Assembly: GCA_025267735.1 (NCBI GenBank)
Contig: CM046307.1
Coordinates: 38,493,231 to 38,557,230, forward strand
Direction of reading: 5' to 3'
DNA from: Mactra quadrangularis
Lineage: Eukaryota; Mollusca; Bivalvia; Venerida; Mactridae
Length of the DNA stretch: 64,000 nucleotides
The notes under the pieces are model-generated. The model was not told where the DNA came from, made no database searches, and was given only the letters and a program-made list of their open reading frames with translations. Of the stretch, positions 35,501 through 46,511 are shown piece after piece; the first letter of the stretch is position 1; the number at the start of each line of letters is the position of its first letter. The position numbers and the translations under genes are program-made.

Positions 35501-38500
35501 ATTCATTTGACTTTTTAAATGCTTTGTATTGTCTTATACACAAAAGAGGTTATGTATGTCGATAGACGTTTGTTTTTTTTTTACCAAGAAGGTCTGATGC
35601 ATAGTGCCTGCCCACAAAATTACTAGAGCATCACACTTGTTGATCGCAAGGTATGCAGTCACGTCATCTCAGATGATAAGCAAGCGTTTTTTTCTCGTCC
35701 AATTCTTGCATTAGTCGAAATATTAATAATAGCGCCTAATTAAGGTAGCTCCACACTTGTGCAATTAAGGTTCCACTTTCAATCGATCTAACTCAAATTA
35801 AGTACACATGTCGATTAAAGTTTCGTCTTTCCGGTTTTAGTGTTCAAAAGATTATAACGTTGCCTAGGTGACGTCATGGCGCGAATTTGTGCGTGCGTAT
35901 TTTGCGCAGAATTTTGCGTTTCAGCGTTCATAAAGTGGACAAAATTATTGACAATTTATTAAACAAACTTGTAAATTTTCCATATACACATCACAAAACG
36001 ATACAAATGTCGCTGTTTACGAATTACAGTATACAGTTTGTTCTCAAAGTTTTAAATATTGTGAGACGGTGATTTGTGAGCTCAATAAGAACTGTTTGGG
36101 GGATGAAAAGGAATAGAAACTTAATGCGCTTCTTAGGGATTATTCTGTTACTTTTCCTAAACGAGATTCGGAATAAAACAAGTAATTTTTAGATTGTTAT
36201 AAATTATGTGATGTTGGTCCCTGAAGTTTTATTCACGTACATGTAGTTGAAGTAAGAATGAAGCTTAAGTTGATTGTTATATTTATTTTGTAGATACCAC
36301 TACCACTAAGAAACCGACGACACCATATTGGTATAGTAGTAATAATAACTACAATAATGACGATGATGATTATGATAATGAACACTCCAATTCTATGGAT
36401 ACAACAACTGTAATAAAAGTAGTGCTGGCTATTGCTACAATTGCCAGTATTCTATTTGGGTGCTGTGCGTGTTCTAAATCTAAGCAGACTAGTAAGATAT
36501 CTAAATAATTATTATAGTGCAACAATATTAACCTGAGCTTGAACTACCTAATTAAAATAATTACACACTTCACTTACATTAAATCGTGAGTCTCCGTATG
36601 CGTGTACATGAATTTCTGTTATAATGGATACAAATATTGTTCAAAAGTTTTCGTTCCCTTAAAATGTGTCAGTATAACGAGATTGTCATTGTAACGAGTG
36701 TCGTTGTATCGAGATCTGTCTGTATACGGTAATACACGAGTTTATGACAACCAATGTGACTGTAAATCAATTTTGTTAACATGGCATATTATTTTACTTT
36801 TTATTTTCGAAGCATTCGTTTATGGAAAAACGCAAGTCCGCAACATTGTGGCTCAGTTTCAAAGTTTTTATTCTTATGAAAACAACATTAATTGTTCTGT
36901 AAATGTATTTTCCAGAAAGCTTCCGATAAAGCGCGATAAACAAACGAAGACAAAAATAGACACTAAGTACTGCGTTTAATATGTTCTTGCATAAAGTCAA
37001 GCTCGAGTTAAAATTGTCGGACTATATTATACCTCTAAAATTACCTGTAATTACAATGCCGCAAAAGATAAAGTTTTGTGAAAAGCTGATCTTTCTTACC
37101 CTAAGTGCATATGCACTTTTACTATGGTTATAGTATTTACAGTACACAGTTTGGATCTTATGTTTAATAAATTATTAATGCTGATTTTGAAATTTGCTCA
37201 CCTAACTTTTTGTTTTATCCATTTAATTTGATAATGTGAATACGTTTTGCAATAACAAAGAATTTATTCGAGAATTTTTGTGTTATTTCTACATCATTGT
37301 CATGAATCCATACGAAGCGAAATGGAAAAAAAATTACATTGGTACCTTAAACATGTTGCTCAATTGACAATGTATGTATATGTATATTCAAAATTATAGT
37401 GATCACGTGGCTTGGTAGTGCATGTAACGCGAAAATTGCAGTAAACACTGCATTGTATATACACTAGCAAAATTTTTGCAGACACAGCTTACATCAATAT
37501 TTAACATCAATTGAGAAACATCCTATTTCGGATGCAGTGTTTATTATATGAAATTGCTGTATCCCTTTTCTCTACAAAATAGAGAGGCCTAGTAAATCTT
37601 CTTTTATTTTCTAGGGTACAAGCATTAATGAAATACACATGTACATGAATTCATCTTTTCTTATGCACATGTAGAAACTAGTTATGTTACTATATTTTAT
37701 TAGGTACAACAGCCGCTAATGGAGGATTTAATCAACAATCGGTCCCACGTCCAGATTATAATTCTTTAAATCAACAAAACTATTCTGAATCTGCTCCTAG
37801 CTATGATATTGTTATGAGACAACCACGGACACAAATTGACGCTGATGGCAATACATGGCATGTTCATGAGCCAGCTTATGAAGGTGGTGGGCGGTTGGGA
37901 CCAACAGGTACTCCAATACAACCCGTTGTAACAACATCAATGACAACTCCAACTGTTGCAGCAACGTCATTTATTGAACCGACGGCACCAGAAACTCCTC
38001 CCATCACGATAAATCCACCAAGAAACAATGATCAGCCTGCTCTAAATGATCGTTCAGATATACCGTTTGTTAATCAGGCTCTACCTTCAGGTAAATAGAA
38101 ATTACTTGTACAATCTCTAAACTTTACATAATTAAGAAGCACTTAAGCTGAGCTATTGTGACTAACAAGGTGCTTGATTCTTACAAGATTCTGACACTTT
38201 ATAGTATTGTCTAACATCAATACCGAACGCACGCCTTACTTTTCCAGGAAAAAGTATATTTTGCAATTACCAGTGTGAATGGCTGAAGGAGGATCTCAAT
38301 GTTCCTTACACCATTGGTTTTTTTTTTGGTTTAACGCCGTAGCAACACATTGTATAGGTCATATAACGGCGGTCAGTCAACCTACTCACTCTTACTGGAA
38401 GGGCTAAATTCCTTGATTTAGCTGTTAACCAACTACAAAGCGCATACTTTCGTTAGTGACTGACAACTGTCCTACATAATTAAAAATCATTGGTAGGAGA

Positions 38501-39142
38501 GAGAATGGCCGTAGAAATAATTTCACCAAGCTCCACGAAAGTATGCCCCGCCTAGGAATTGAACCCACGACATCCCGATCAGTACATTTGCGTGCTACCA
38601 ACTGAGCTAGCCGGGCGCCTAAATTACACCATTTGACAATTATAATAAAACATCGGTCATTTTAGGAATTCCATTTTTATTGGTCGGAAAGTTCACTCGT
38701 TCACATTCTAACGAATTATCGATAGAGTACTCACTGAGCTGCGAACTTAATTTCTGTCGGCCAATAATCCCCCCTATCAACTGCGTCAGTTAAATCAGAC
38801 AGACTTTACCTACAAACGACTTCATACCGTGGTAAATACTTTAGAGAATAAGATACCTTTGACGATGTCTACATTTTGAAATTAAAAGTGACATAATCCA
38901 TCAGTTATAGATTTTTACTCTTATTTAGATAAGCTTTAATTTGGTTAGAATATATTCTAAGAAGACATATTCAGCTTTAAGTTTCTTAAAAAAATCAACT
39001 TGCGTTTTAAAATAGATGGTAATTAAACATGACATGATACAAGCATCAATGCTAACCATTTCTTGTTTCAGTTCCACCACCAAGCTATGAAGACCTTAAT
39101 TTTACGTCACCACCACCACCGCCGCCATATAAAGGACTATGA
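32472..39142 (+). CDS. Six-exon single-pass membrane protein with PPxY tail
   Basis: Joined coding sequence 32472-32544, 33223-33497, 35010-35142, 36294-36491, 37704-38090, 39072-39142, about 378 residues; intron phases 1,0,1,1,1 all agree. Residues 1-21 form a signal peptide (hydrophobic core RIIFLVCVLELVIS). The ectodomain has six Cys (in PECNRT, DVCYL, SICIK, KPCDK, YTCSD and PKCTD), so up to three disulfides are possible. A Thr-rich, Asn/Asp-rich stalk (162-199) leads to one membrane helix (about 200-219) followed by CCAC then basic residues, a likely palmitoylation site. The cytoplasmic tail (221-378) is Pro/Thr/Asn-rich and ends with PPSY (358-361) and PPPY (372-375), motifs that bind WW domains of NEDD4-type ligases. 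Layout resembles Shisa or WBP1-like adaptors, but I cannot assign it to either family by its cysteines. The ATG has a good context (AAAAATGG). A candidate AATAAA lies at 39479. SINEs sit in introns 2 and 5. Confidence 0.82.
33223..33497 (+). CDS. Exon 2 of the PPxY membrane protein gene (ectodomain)
   Basis: Starts after TTTTGCAG and ends AAT|GTAAGT (phase 0). Codes for residues 25-116 with four of the six ectodomain Cys and an NRT N-glycosylation sequon next to the first Cys. Confidence 0.82.
34228..34385 (+). repeat. Headless SINE in intron 2 of the PPxY gene
   Basis: ATTGACGAAAGTATGCGCTT, GACTGACCGCCGTTATATGA, CGGCGTTGAACCCAAC and an (AAAC)n tail: tail half of the family at 6598, plus strand. 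Confidence 0.8.
35010..35142 (+). CDS. Exon 3 of the PPxY membrane protein gene (ectodomain)
   Basis: Starts after TATTTTTTCAG and ends TATG|GTAAGT (phase 1). Codes for residues 117-160, with the last two ectodomain Cys (YTCSD, PKCTD) and the FWSAKVEIYTKG stretch. Confidence 0.8.
35143..36293 (+). other. Intron 3 of the PPxY gene
   Basis: AT-rich, no gene. The stretch 35745-35900 (AAGGTAGCTCCACACTTG and a CpG-richer part with TGACGTCATGGCGCG) may be a mobile-element remnant. Confidence 0.4.
36294..36491 (+). CDS. Exon 4 of the PPxY membrane protein gene (stalk and membrane helix)
   Basis: Starts after TTATTTTGTAG and ends ACTA|GTAAGA (phase 1). Codes for the TTTTKKPTTP stalk, an Asn/Asp cluster, the membrane helix and CCAC. 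If the donor is not used the frame ends at TAA 36506-36508 (SKISK then stop), giving a form with almost no cytoplasmic tail. Confidence 0.82.
36781..36910 (+). repeat. Dispersed-repeat fragment in intron 4 of the PPxY gene
   Basis: ATGGCATATTATTTTACTTT, CGTTTATGG, GTGGCTCAGTTTCAAAG and TTCTTATGAAAACAA resemble 52801-52930; diverged. Confidence 0.5.
37704..38090 (+). CDS. Exon 5 of the PPxY membrane protein gene (Pro-rich tail)
   Basis: Starts after ATTTTATTAG and ends CCTTCAG|GTAAAT (phase 1). Codes for about 128 tail residues rich in Pro, Thr, Asn and Gln, with tyrosine motifs such as APSYDIV and EPAYEGG. Read-through of the donor stops after two codons (GK then stop). Confidence 0.82.
38317..38620 (-). 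repeat. Full-length tRNA-derived SINE in intron 5 of the PPxY gene
   Basis: Same structure as 6598-6901: head with A-box TAGCTCAGTTGGTAG (minus strand, near 38610) and a weakened B-box (GGTTCAATTCC), MetaSINE-like core, GGCGTTAAACC end and a T-run on the plus strand. Confidence 0.85.
39072..39142 (+). CDS. Exon 6 of the PPxY membrane protein gene (PPxY motifs, stop)
   Basis: Starts after CTTGTTTCAG. Codes for VPPPSYEDL, a short linker, then six Pro before YKGL and TGA at 39140-39142. The two PPxY motifs lie in this last exon only. Confidence 0.8.
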
Positions 39143-39485
39143 ATATGTACAATGGTTTATTGATTATTTAATTATATTGTAGTAATGTTATAGCAATTAT
39201 ATAACCACCAAATGATGTTAGAGATTGAAAATCTATTGACTATTCAGACTAACTCCAAAAAGAAAAAAGCGAAGCAAATATTGTGATAAAAGTGGCAATG
39301 ATATGCCATTTGCTTAAATAATATACTCATTCTATCAAATTCAAGAAATATGGAATTTTAGTCATTATATAATTCTTTGAGGTGACTATGTTGAGCTTTT
39401 TCATGAAGTACGTATATGATTTTGTATGAAATTTTTCAGGCACGATTGAGACTCTAAGTTATCGGTATAGATTTGGTAAATAAAT
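39143..39485 (+). other. Putative 3' UTR of the PPxY gene
   Basis: AT-rich sequence without ORFs after the stop; an AATAAA hexamer at 39479-39484 is the first clear polyadenylation signal. Confidence 0.4.
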
Positions 39486-40591
39486 GATTTATTCATTGAG
39501 GAATTGTATGGCTTTATACAGATATATAAATGGACGTAGATAATGTTTATACATTCTGTAATATAGAGCAAGTGAGTGTCCAATGCCGATTGTGTCGTGT
39601 TGCTGATGCTGTTTTTGTTTTCTTTTTGTTGTCGATTATTTGCATAATTTCTTTTCTATGACTTTAAGTTTGTAACTTGATCTTTTTTATGAGTAATGCA
39701 TAAACTTTTGTAGGATAATTCCGAGGCACATTTAAGACAGTCGCGTTATTTTTTGTAAATCAATGATACATTCATTGAGGAAATATGTGGTTTAATATAG
39801 ATAAATACAGTATTATACATAGGACGATATAGAGAATGTCTGTTTGTCCGACGATATGTTTGGGGATGTAACTAAATGACCAGTGTGTCGTCCTTTGTTT
39901 TCTGCTAATGCTATTTTTAGCATTTGTGAATCGATAATTCATCAAATAGCAACTTTCTCATTTCTATGACTTTAAGATTGTAATTTTATAAACGTTACAA
40001 AATATCTGTATGATTGTGTAAGTTATTTCTCAGGTACGTCAATATCGTTTCGATAAATCGGTGCAAAACTATCGAAGCTACATGTAAATAATGAGAATGC
40101 AGACTAGTTTTGCGTAAGCTCATCGGTTTGATTTAGAATACATGTAGTATTAGTTCAAAATCAGATTTCTTGTATTATTGTCTATAGCAGTGAAGATTTT
40201 TCTATCATGTTAATCCAAATCGATAGCATTTAGTAATAAAATAGTCTTAAAATGAACATTTTGTCTTCCTTAGGACTTGTGAGACTAAAAAAAACACCGC
40301 AAAATGGCATGGTTTTGCAATAAACGTTGTGGTCTTTAAAGCGGAACTTTTACTGCATGTCATGATATCGGACTTCAATGACATTATTTGATGAATCTAC
40401 TTTACATGTATCCATTCGCTTTTATGAATGTGCCTTTCAGCATTACTTTAAAACATCTTTCAAGTGTTGAGTTTGTGATGAGTGTTTGTATACCTCATTT
40501 CTTTGACAAGTGTGACAGTCTAATGCGACGATGCCTTGCATTTGTAATAAAACACATTTTGATTAAATATTTTGTTAAAAATATAAGTGAA
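39486..40591. other. AT-rich stretch downstream of the PPxY gene
   Basis: No gene. The sequence GGTAAATAAATGATTTATTCATTGAGGAA near 39475 has a diverged partner near 39757 (TGTAAATCAATGATACATTCATTGAGGAA), suggesting an old tandem duplication of about 283 bp. Confidence 0.45.
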
Positions 40592-40736
40592 TGAAAAATA
40601 TTTATGATGATTTTTTTATTTTTTTATATTGTCTTCATTTAGAAGATGTTGTATACTGTTTTCTTTTTATATATATTTAATGTACATTTTTATATAATAA
40701 TATATTGCTTTTTAAATATATTGTATTTTGTAACAT
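40592..40736 (+). repeat. Dispersed repeat, left piece of the interrupted copy
   Basis: Matches the first half of 28990-29271; its partner piece lies 1.66 kb away at 42397-42525. Confidence 0.8.
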
Positions 40737-42396
40737 ACCCAACTTTTAGACCCATCAAGATTTTCGCTTTATGATACAGCTATATAGCTCTGATTGTAGA
40801 TACGTCTGTTTTGCGATGATATAATCTACAAACCGTGACCCCATGCTGTGATCGATGAGATAAGGATCATAGGTCACGATTTCAAGTCATATCAGGGGAT
40901 TAATTAAATCCGTTGTAGACAAATGTTTTATATTGTCCTTTGTGCAACAAGTGTACATTAACAGATAAATGTTTTACAACTTTTAAGGTGACATTTTGTA
41001 TACAAAACAGTCAGATAAAACAAGAATGCTGATTGAAATAATTGTTTGGTGGTCAAATTATGTTAGAAATGAGAATTATGTACTAATCAACCATTTGAAT
41101 TTATTAATTGCCCATCCGTTAATTTAGCTATGCCTTATATGTATTGTTATAAAAGCTTTAAATTTAAATGAATAGTTTTGATACAATATTCAAACTTCAT
41201 CGTTATCGTTAATAACTATTCTTTTGTTTCGTCTGCCGCTTTATTTTACTTGGACTAAAATGCCCATGCATTAATTTGTATAACTGTTTTATTTATTTTA
41301 ATATTTCACCTTTTTAATACAATCGTTCTACAATTATTTGTAAACTAGTAAATAAAATTTTTCAATGTATTAACGTTTTAATTAATATAATTGTAGAGGT
41401 AATCTAAAAACAATTGATGTCTTTCATTTATACTTATACCGTAAGAATAAAGTAATATGTTTATTTTACTGTTTTCAATAATACTTATAGTCGAGTAAAT
41501 CTTCCCGAACAATAATTCTTTGAATAAATAGATAAATTACATGTATGTATTTTCTAAACTGTCTAGAATCTTAACATTTTCATTATAATTATTTCAGAAC
41601 CTTCATTACAACATCATTTAACAGATATAACTACGTGTATATATTATACAAATAGTTATCAATAAAACAGAGACAGGAAGGTAATCCTGTCATAAAAGTG
41701 TACCCGCTGTGCCTTGCTATGCACAATGTATTATACAATCACACCAGGGGTCCATAAATCCGATAGCGCACATTATAAATTAAAGAAAAAAATACTTTAA
41801 AAATGCAAAACTTTTGGAAAAAAGTGCAAATGGGACCAAAACTTCATTAAGATATTTTAAATTTAAAAAGTGCTCCGAAAACTAGAAACATACGGCTTTT
41901 TCATGTCATTTGCACAAATTTGATCAAAGAACCGGAAAGGCTTTATTTTTCAACTTATATCAGCATGGGTATTTATTTCCCTTCTTTGCTTATAGTAATG
42001 TGAGTAATCAAATAAAACCTTAAAAGGGACCAAAACTTAACAATTTTACAAAAAATTAAAAACAATCAAATGAAAGAAGACAGTTTAAACTTTTTTGCAT
42101 CATTTGCACAAAATTGATATCTTTAAAAATAAAAGAGTTATGACCGTTCAAAGAATTTTCCCCTATACTTTTCTATTGAAAATCGAATATCGACTTGGGA
42201 TTATGTATGGGCCTAAAAGTTGGACATGTGTGGAATAAAACTACAACAAAATCTCATTGGGTGGTTTCGAACATTTTGAAGCAACTTAAATGTCGTCGGG
42301 TTTTTTATTGGTGTATATGATCATTAATGCTAATATTTTACGCGTCAAAGCTTGTCGTTAAAATGAAGAAATGACCATAATTCACTTCCGTCGGCG
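40737..42396. other. 1.66 kb segment separating two halves of a dispersed repeat
   Basis: Absent from the copy at 28990-29271. No transposase frame and no clear terminal repeats. An internal diverged duplication is visible (GGGACCAAAACTT at about 41835 and 42028, each followed by a CATTTGCACAAA block). Confidence 0.5.
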
Positions 42397-42525
42397 ATGG
42401 AGTACATGCACAATTGCTATAAAGATAGATAAGATAAGATAAAAAATCTAAGCAAGCTGATATTTTAGATATGTGACTAAATGCCAAGTGTTCCTTCCTT
42501 AGATTGCTGCTGTTTCTTTGAATAA
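42397..42525 (+). repeat. Dispersed repeat, right piece of the interrupted copy
   Basis: GATGGAGTACATGCACAATT through TTGCTGCTGTTTCTTTGAAT matches 29142-29271. Confidence 0.85.
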
Positions 42526-45500
42526 TGAAAAATTTGTTTACTTCCGAGTTGAAGTTGTGGTTATTTTTAGACAGGACGGGATATTCCGACCTTGTTCGTC
42601 GAGTTTTGTGATTTTCCGTTGAGTCTTTACTTTCGTTTTTAATCGCGAATTTCAATGAAGAATTAGTATAAATTCTGGAGAAAATACTTGAGATGTTTGT
42701 GCCTTGGATGCGTTTTATATATTAGTTTAATGTTTGCATAAGTTTTAAGAAAAAGCATGATACTTGACAATTATCAGCGTTCAATTTAGTAATGGGGCTT
42801 TTAACAGTACGCGGATTTTTAAGATTATTAAGAGGTTAATACACGGCAAATGTGGACTAAATGGTAACTTTACCCCCCCCCACCCCTATATGATAAGGCA
42901 CCGAGAGCTTGAGCTTGCTCTGGGAAACAACAGAGTGTTTGTTTGTTGGGTTTTACAGCATACCAACTCTCAACAGACGGTGCAACAACAAAAACTTAGT
43001 TTAGTCCATGCTCATTTAACTCCCTTTATAGTAAATTGACTATCAATTTGAGACGGGCGTCTGCTTATCGATTTATTCATGAATAAGCAATAGCTTTATA
43101 TTGCTTTCATTACAGTTATGTCGCTGATTATAAAAAAACACACCACGCGATTATTGCTGTATATAATGACACAGAAATTCTAAGATTCTACGTGACTTAC
43201 ACTCTCATGGCATCGAGCAATTCAGGATAGGAGCCAAGATAATATTCGAAGGTCGATGTTATTTTTATCGCTCCAGTATTTACAGACATAAATAAGTCTG
43301 CTGTCATGAGAGTTATAACCAACAGTTCATACATACATTAATACAATGTCAATGAATCGGAGGATTGAGAAATGTACATGTATATCAATGAAATATTGTC
43401 TATTGGTTTAATAAATGAAAATGGTGTTAGACCTTTCTTGAGTTAATTATGATGTTAAGTCTTATTCGGACATCATATACAGGTTAGATGTTGCTATTAT
43501 TGTTTTGAATATAGAAACAATTGAAATATCTAAAAAATAAAATTCCTTTAATTTGTTTTCCTGTATCTTGTCTGGCTCGCAGTCGTACTTTGACAAGTAA
43601 ACGATGATGGTAAGGGGCAGGTAATCCAGACTATCCTGTATCCTGCATAAAACACCAATTCTCTCAGCGGTTTATTTACTTAGTCAGTTTCAACAAAAAT
43701 ATAACGTTCGTAAGGGAATCGTTTTTTGTCGAGGTTAAAAAATTATACAGTCTCTGATGGCCGGAATTGAATATGGATAGACGGCCGAGAAGTTCATGTA
43801 TTATGTGCTTAACAATTGACCACGACCAAGACACATTCTCGTTCCCAGAGTCTAGTAAAATTCTCAATAGAATCCTACTAGACTGTGGGAACGAGAATGC
43901 CAAGACTGTAGACTATAGAAGGCAACATTACGAATGTACCTGTACAACAGTTAGTTTACACGTTGCTCATAGAAATTAAATGTATTAAATTTATATTAGT
44001 TAGTATTATACAATCAAGCACTCTATAACAAAAACTATTTTCTTAAAAAATAATAATTCGGTATATAATTAATGTTCATTTATGCATAGTTGTACAGGTA
44101 AACGAAACGTGTTCTGCCAAGACAATTAAACATATACCTCCAGAAAACCAGAGAAACGTTTTAAACTTCAGTTAAAAATATCTAACTTATTCTGAAACAC
44201 CGAGGTTAGTTAAATATAATTTCTGCAAAGCATTACACATAATCATTATAATATTCAAACCATTGATCAGCAAGTCATGGTGGCATCAAATATTCGCTTT
44301 GAAACAGAATGTCCCTTCACTGTTTATTTATTTCATTGATGTAATCTTTTCATAACTTTGTCATCAAGATCATTTTAAATTTAAATTTCAGAAAAAAACT
44401 GTAAAAATGACAAACACAAGTTGTAATACAAACTATGACATTTCTGAATACAAGAAAATTACTTTAGAATATAAGAAGGGAATCTTCTAGAATAATAACA
44501 GTTCTCCGAAATGTGTGTTGAACTTCTTCAATACCAATCCAGAGTATGAAATGTGTGTCAAAAATCAATTTTTAAGATATTCCATTTTTTCCAGCTTTTA
44601 AATGTAGACTTTTTATGGGCTTTAATCAGTACGAAGAGGACTATTTTAAAGATATTCGTGTAAGTTTGTGCAACATTTACTTTACTTATTTTATCAGTTG
44701 TTTTTTTACCAAGCTTTTCGACAATTTTCAGTTTATTGATTTTTTTTGTTAAATCTTGCTGAATCTAGCAAAAACAAAATTACATATGCAGAAAGAGAGG
44801 GGATTGTTTCTTTATCTGGAAATAAACCACAGGGAAATGATATAATATAATGTTAGCAAGAAGGAACATAGATCAAATGTGGATAGTATGAAGCGCACAA
44901 TCAAATGCTATTCTTCAGACTGGAAAAAAATATGACGATATAGATCTCGAATCACCTAACTCACATCGTAAACAACGATGATACAAAAAGACACAACATA
45001 AAGAAGCTGCGTCCCTTGGTCTTCAGTGGACGATTTTAAACATTTAAAACAATAATTTGAGTGCAAAAAGACGATGCAAAAAGACGAAGATTTTATATTT
45101 TGATCAGCATTTTATTATGATAAAATACGTTTCATGAAAATATCATATCATGGCAATGCTGCACTTGTATTGAAAATGACAGAAAATAGGTAATAAATCT
45201 GTCATATCAAGCGAAATTCACCACACCCGACCCTAACAAGGGCACCGGTAGCAGTCAAAATGAACTCGAAAGTATACATAATTCACATTTTCCAGAAGCT
45301 TGAAGATACAAATATACATGTTGATCTAATTGCATCAGAAATATTATGACGGAAATCTTAAATTAAAACATCGGCGAATCGCACTTACTCCGATTGAGAC
45401 GAAGATTTTCGTGTATTTTATCGTTATCAAAGCTAATTGTGATTTACTGAGTACTTGGTATAAAATGATTTCAGTATTCAATCTAGAATGGTTTGAGAGG

Positions 45501-46437
45501 GGGGCCGTTGGACCCATGGACTTAAGAATGGGTCCAAGACGAAACCTGAGGGCCATGAATAAAATGACCATAAATTCGAAGTCTTACCCTCTTGATTTTT
45601 AATTTTTTGATCTTCAGGGTATAATTTTGACAAATTGAGCAAGAAACCATATCTGTTGCTATGCAATGCGAAATGTTACTATGTTTTCCTTGTATGATCT
45701 ACATGTATAAACTTCAGGTATGCATAGCACTTAAATCGGCTGCTTTTTGTGAAATGCCTCCTTCAAAGATGTTTGCAAAGTTGATTGAGAGTGTTAATCA
45801 ACATAAGTATCTTTATTGTCTACAGATGACACGTGCGGATGTAGAAGTGTTTACAATCAGAAACAATAAGTTTGTCTGTCCCATCAAAATACAAATGGTA
45901 CAATGTACGGACAATTTTGATTCGTATTTTAACGAAAAATTGTAGAAATCGGATTTGGGTTTGGTTTAATCTGATTCAGATGAGAACGGACCTGGCTCTA
46001 CAATTTTAATTTTGAATTATTTTTTTTTGAATAGATGATTTCGCTGAAACCAGCGTTAAATCAGAAATGCGCTTCATCTTGTCAACATAAATCTTTTTAG
46101 AAACAACCACAGAGGCCGACTGGTTTACAAATTTAAACGATTGGTTCGATAGTAAAGGACGTAAGATAACGCTATGTAGTCTGCATGTACATAATTATTA
46201 ACAATGTGCCAATAAATTACATAATGAGATCGTTTTATACAGCTCTCATAGAAGAGATATGCCCATAGTTTTGTTGAAGTTGCATATACAGTCCCATCCA
46301 AAAATTCTAAAGCCTTAGAAAGAGGGCTAGAAAATATTTTCATAGTTCTTGTTGAAAATATAAATCAAAACGAAGTAAATGCAACACAGATCGCAGAGGT
46401 TATGCTAACATGATTATACTAACAAACCGACTCAACT
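42526..46437. other. Gene-free stretch with hairpin and unassigned short frames
   Basis: A small SINE-tail trace lies near 42938-42970. Open frames at 42338-42655 (minus), 45330-45602 and 45661-45945 (plus) carry no motif I recognise, and I see no matching exons, so I do not call genes. Confidence 0.35.
43834..43899. repeat. Near-perfect hairpin, 31 bp arms, 4 nt loop
   Basis: CATTCTCGTTCCCAGAGTCT... pairs with ...GACTGTGGGAACGAGAATG, 28 of 31 positions, around a CAAT loop. Confidence 0.9.
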
Positions 46438-46511
46438 ATTTGCAGCGAATGGCCGAGGAGTTCCGAATGTATCGTTACGGAACGTTCTGTAACGTATTGT
46501 GTAATTGAACA
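46438..46511. mobile_element. Single arm of the 304 bp palindromic MITE
   Basis: GCAGCGAATGGCCGAGGAGT continuing to GTAATTGAAC matches either arm of the element at 55234-55537. No second arm is seen nearby, so it is a broken or recombined copy. Confidence 0.75.

Noticed and set aside
45330..45945. Two consecutive open frames (90 and 94 codons)
   Set aside because: They show no domain I can name and the putative junctions lack good splice signals; the opposite strand is open over the same stretch.
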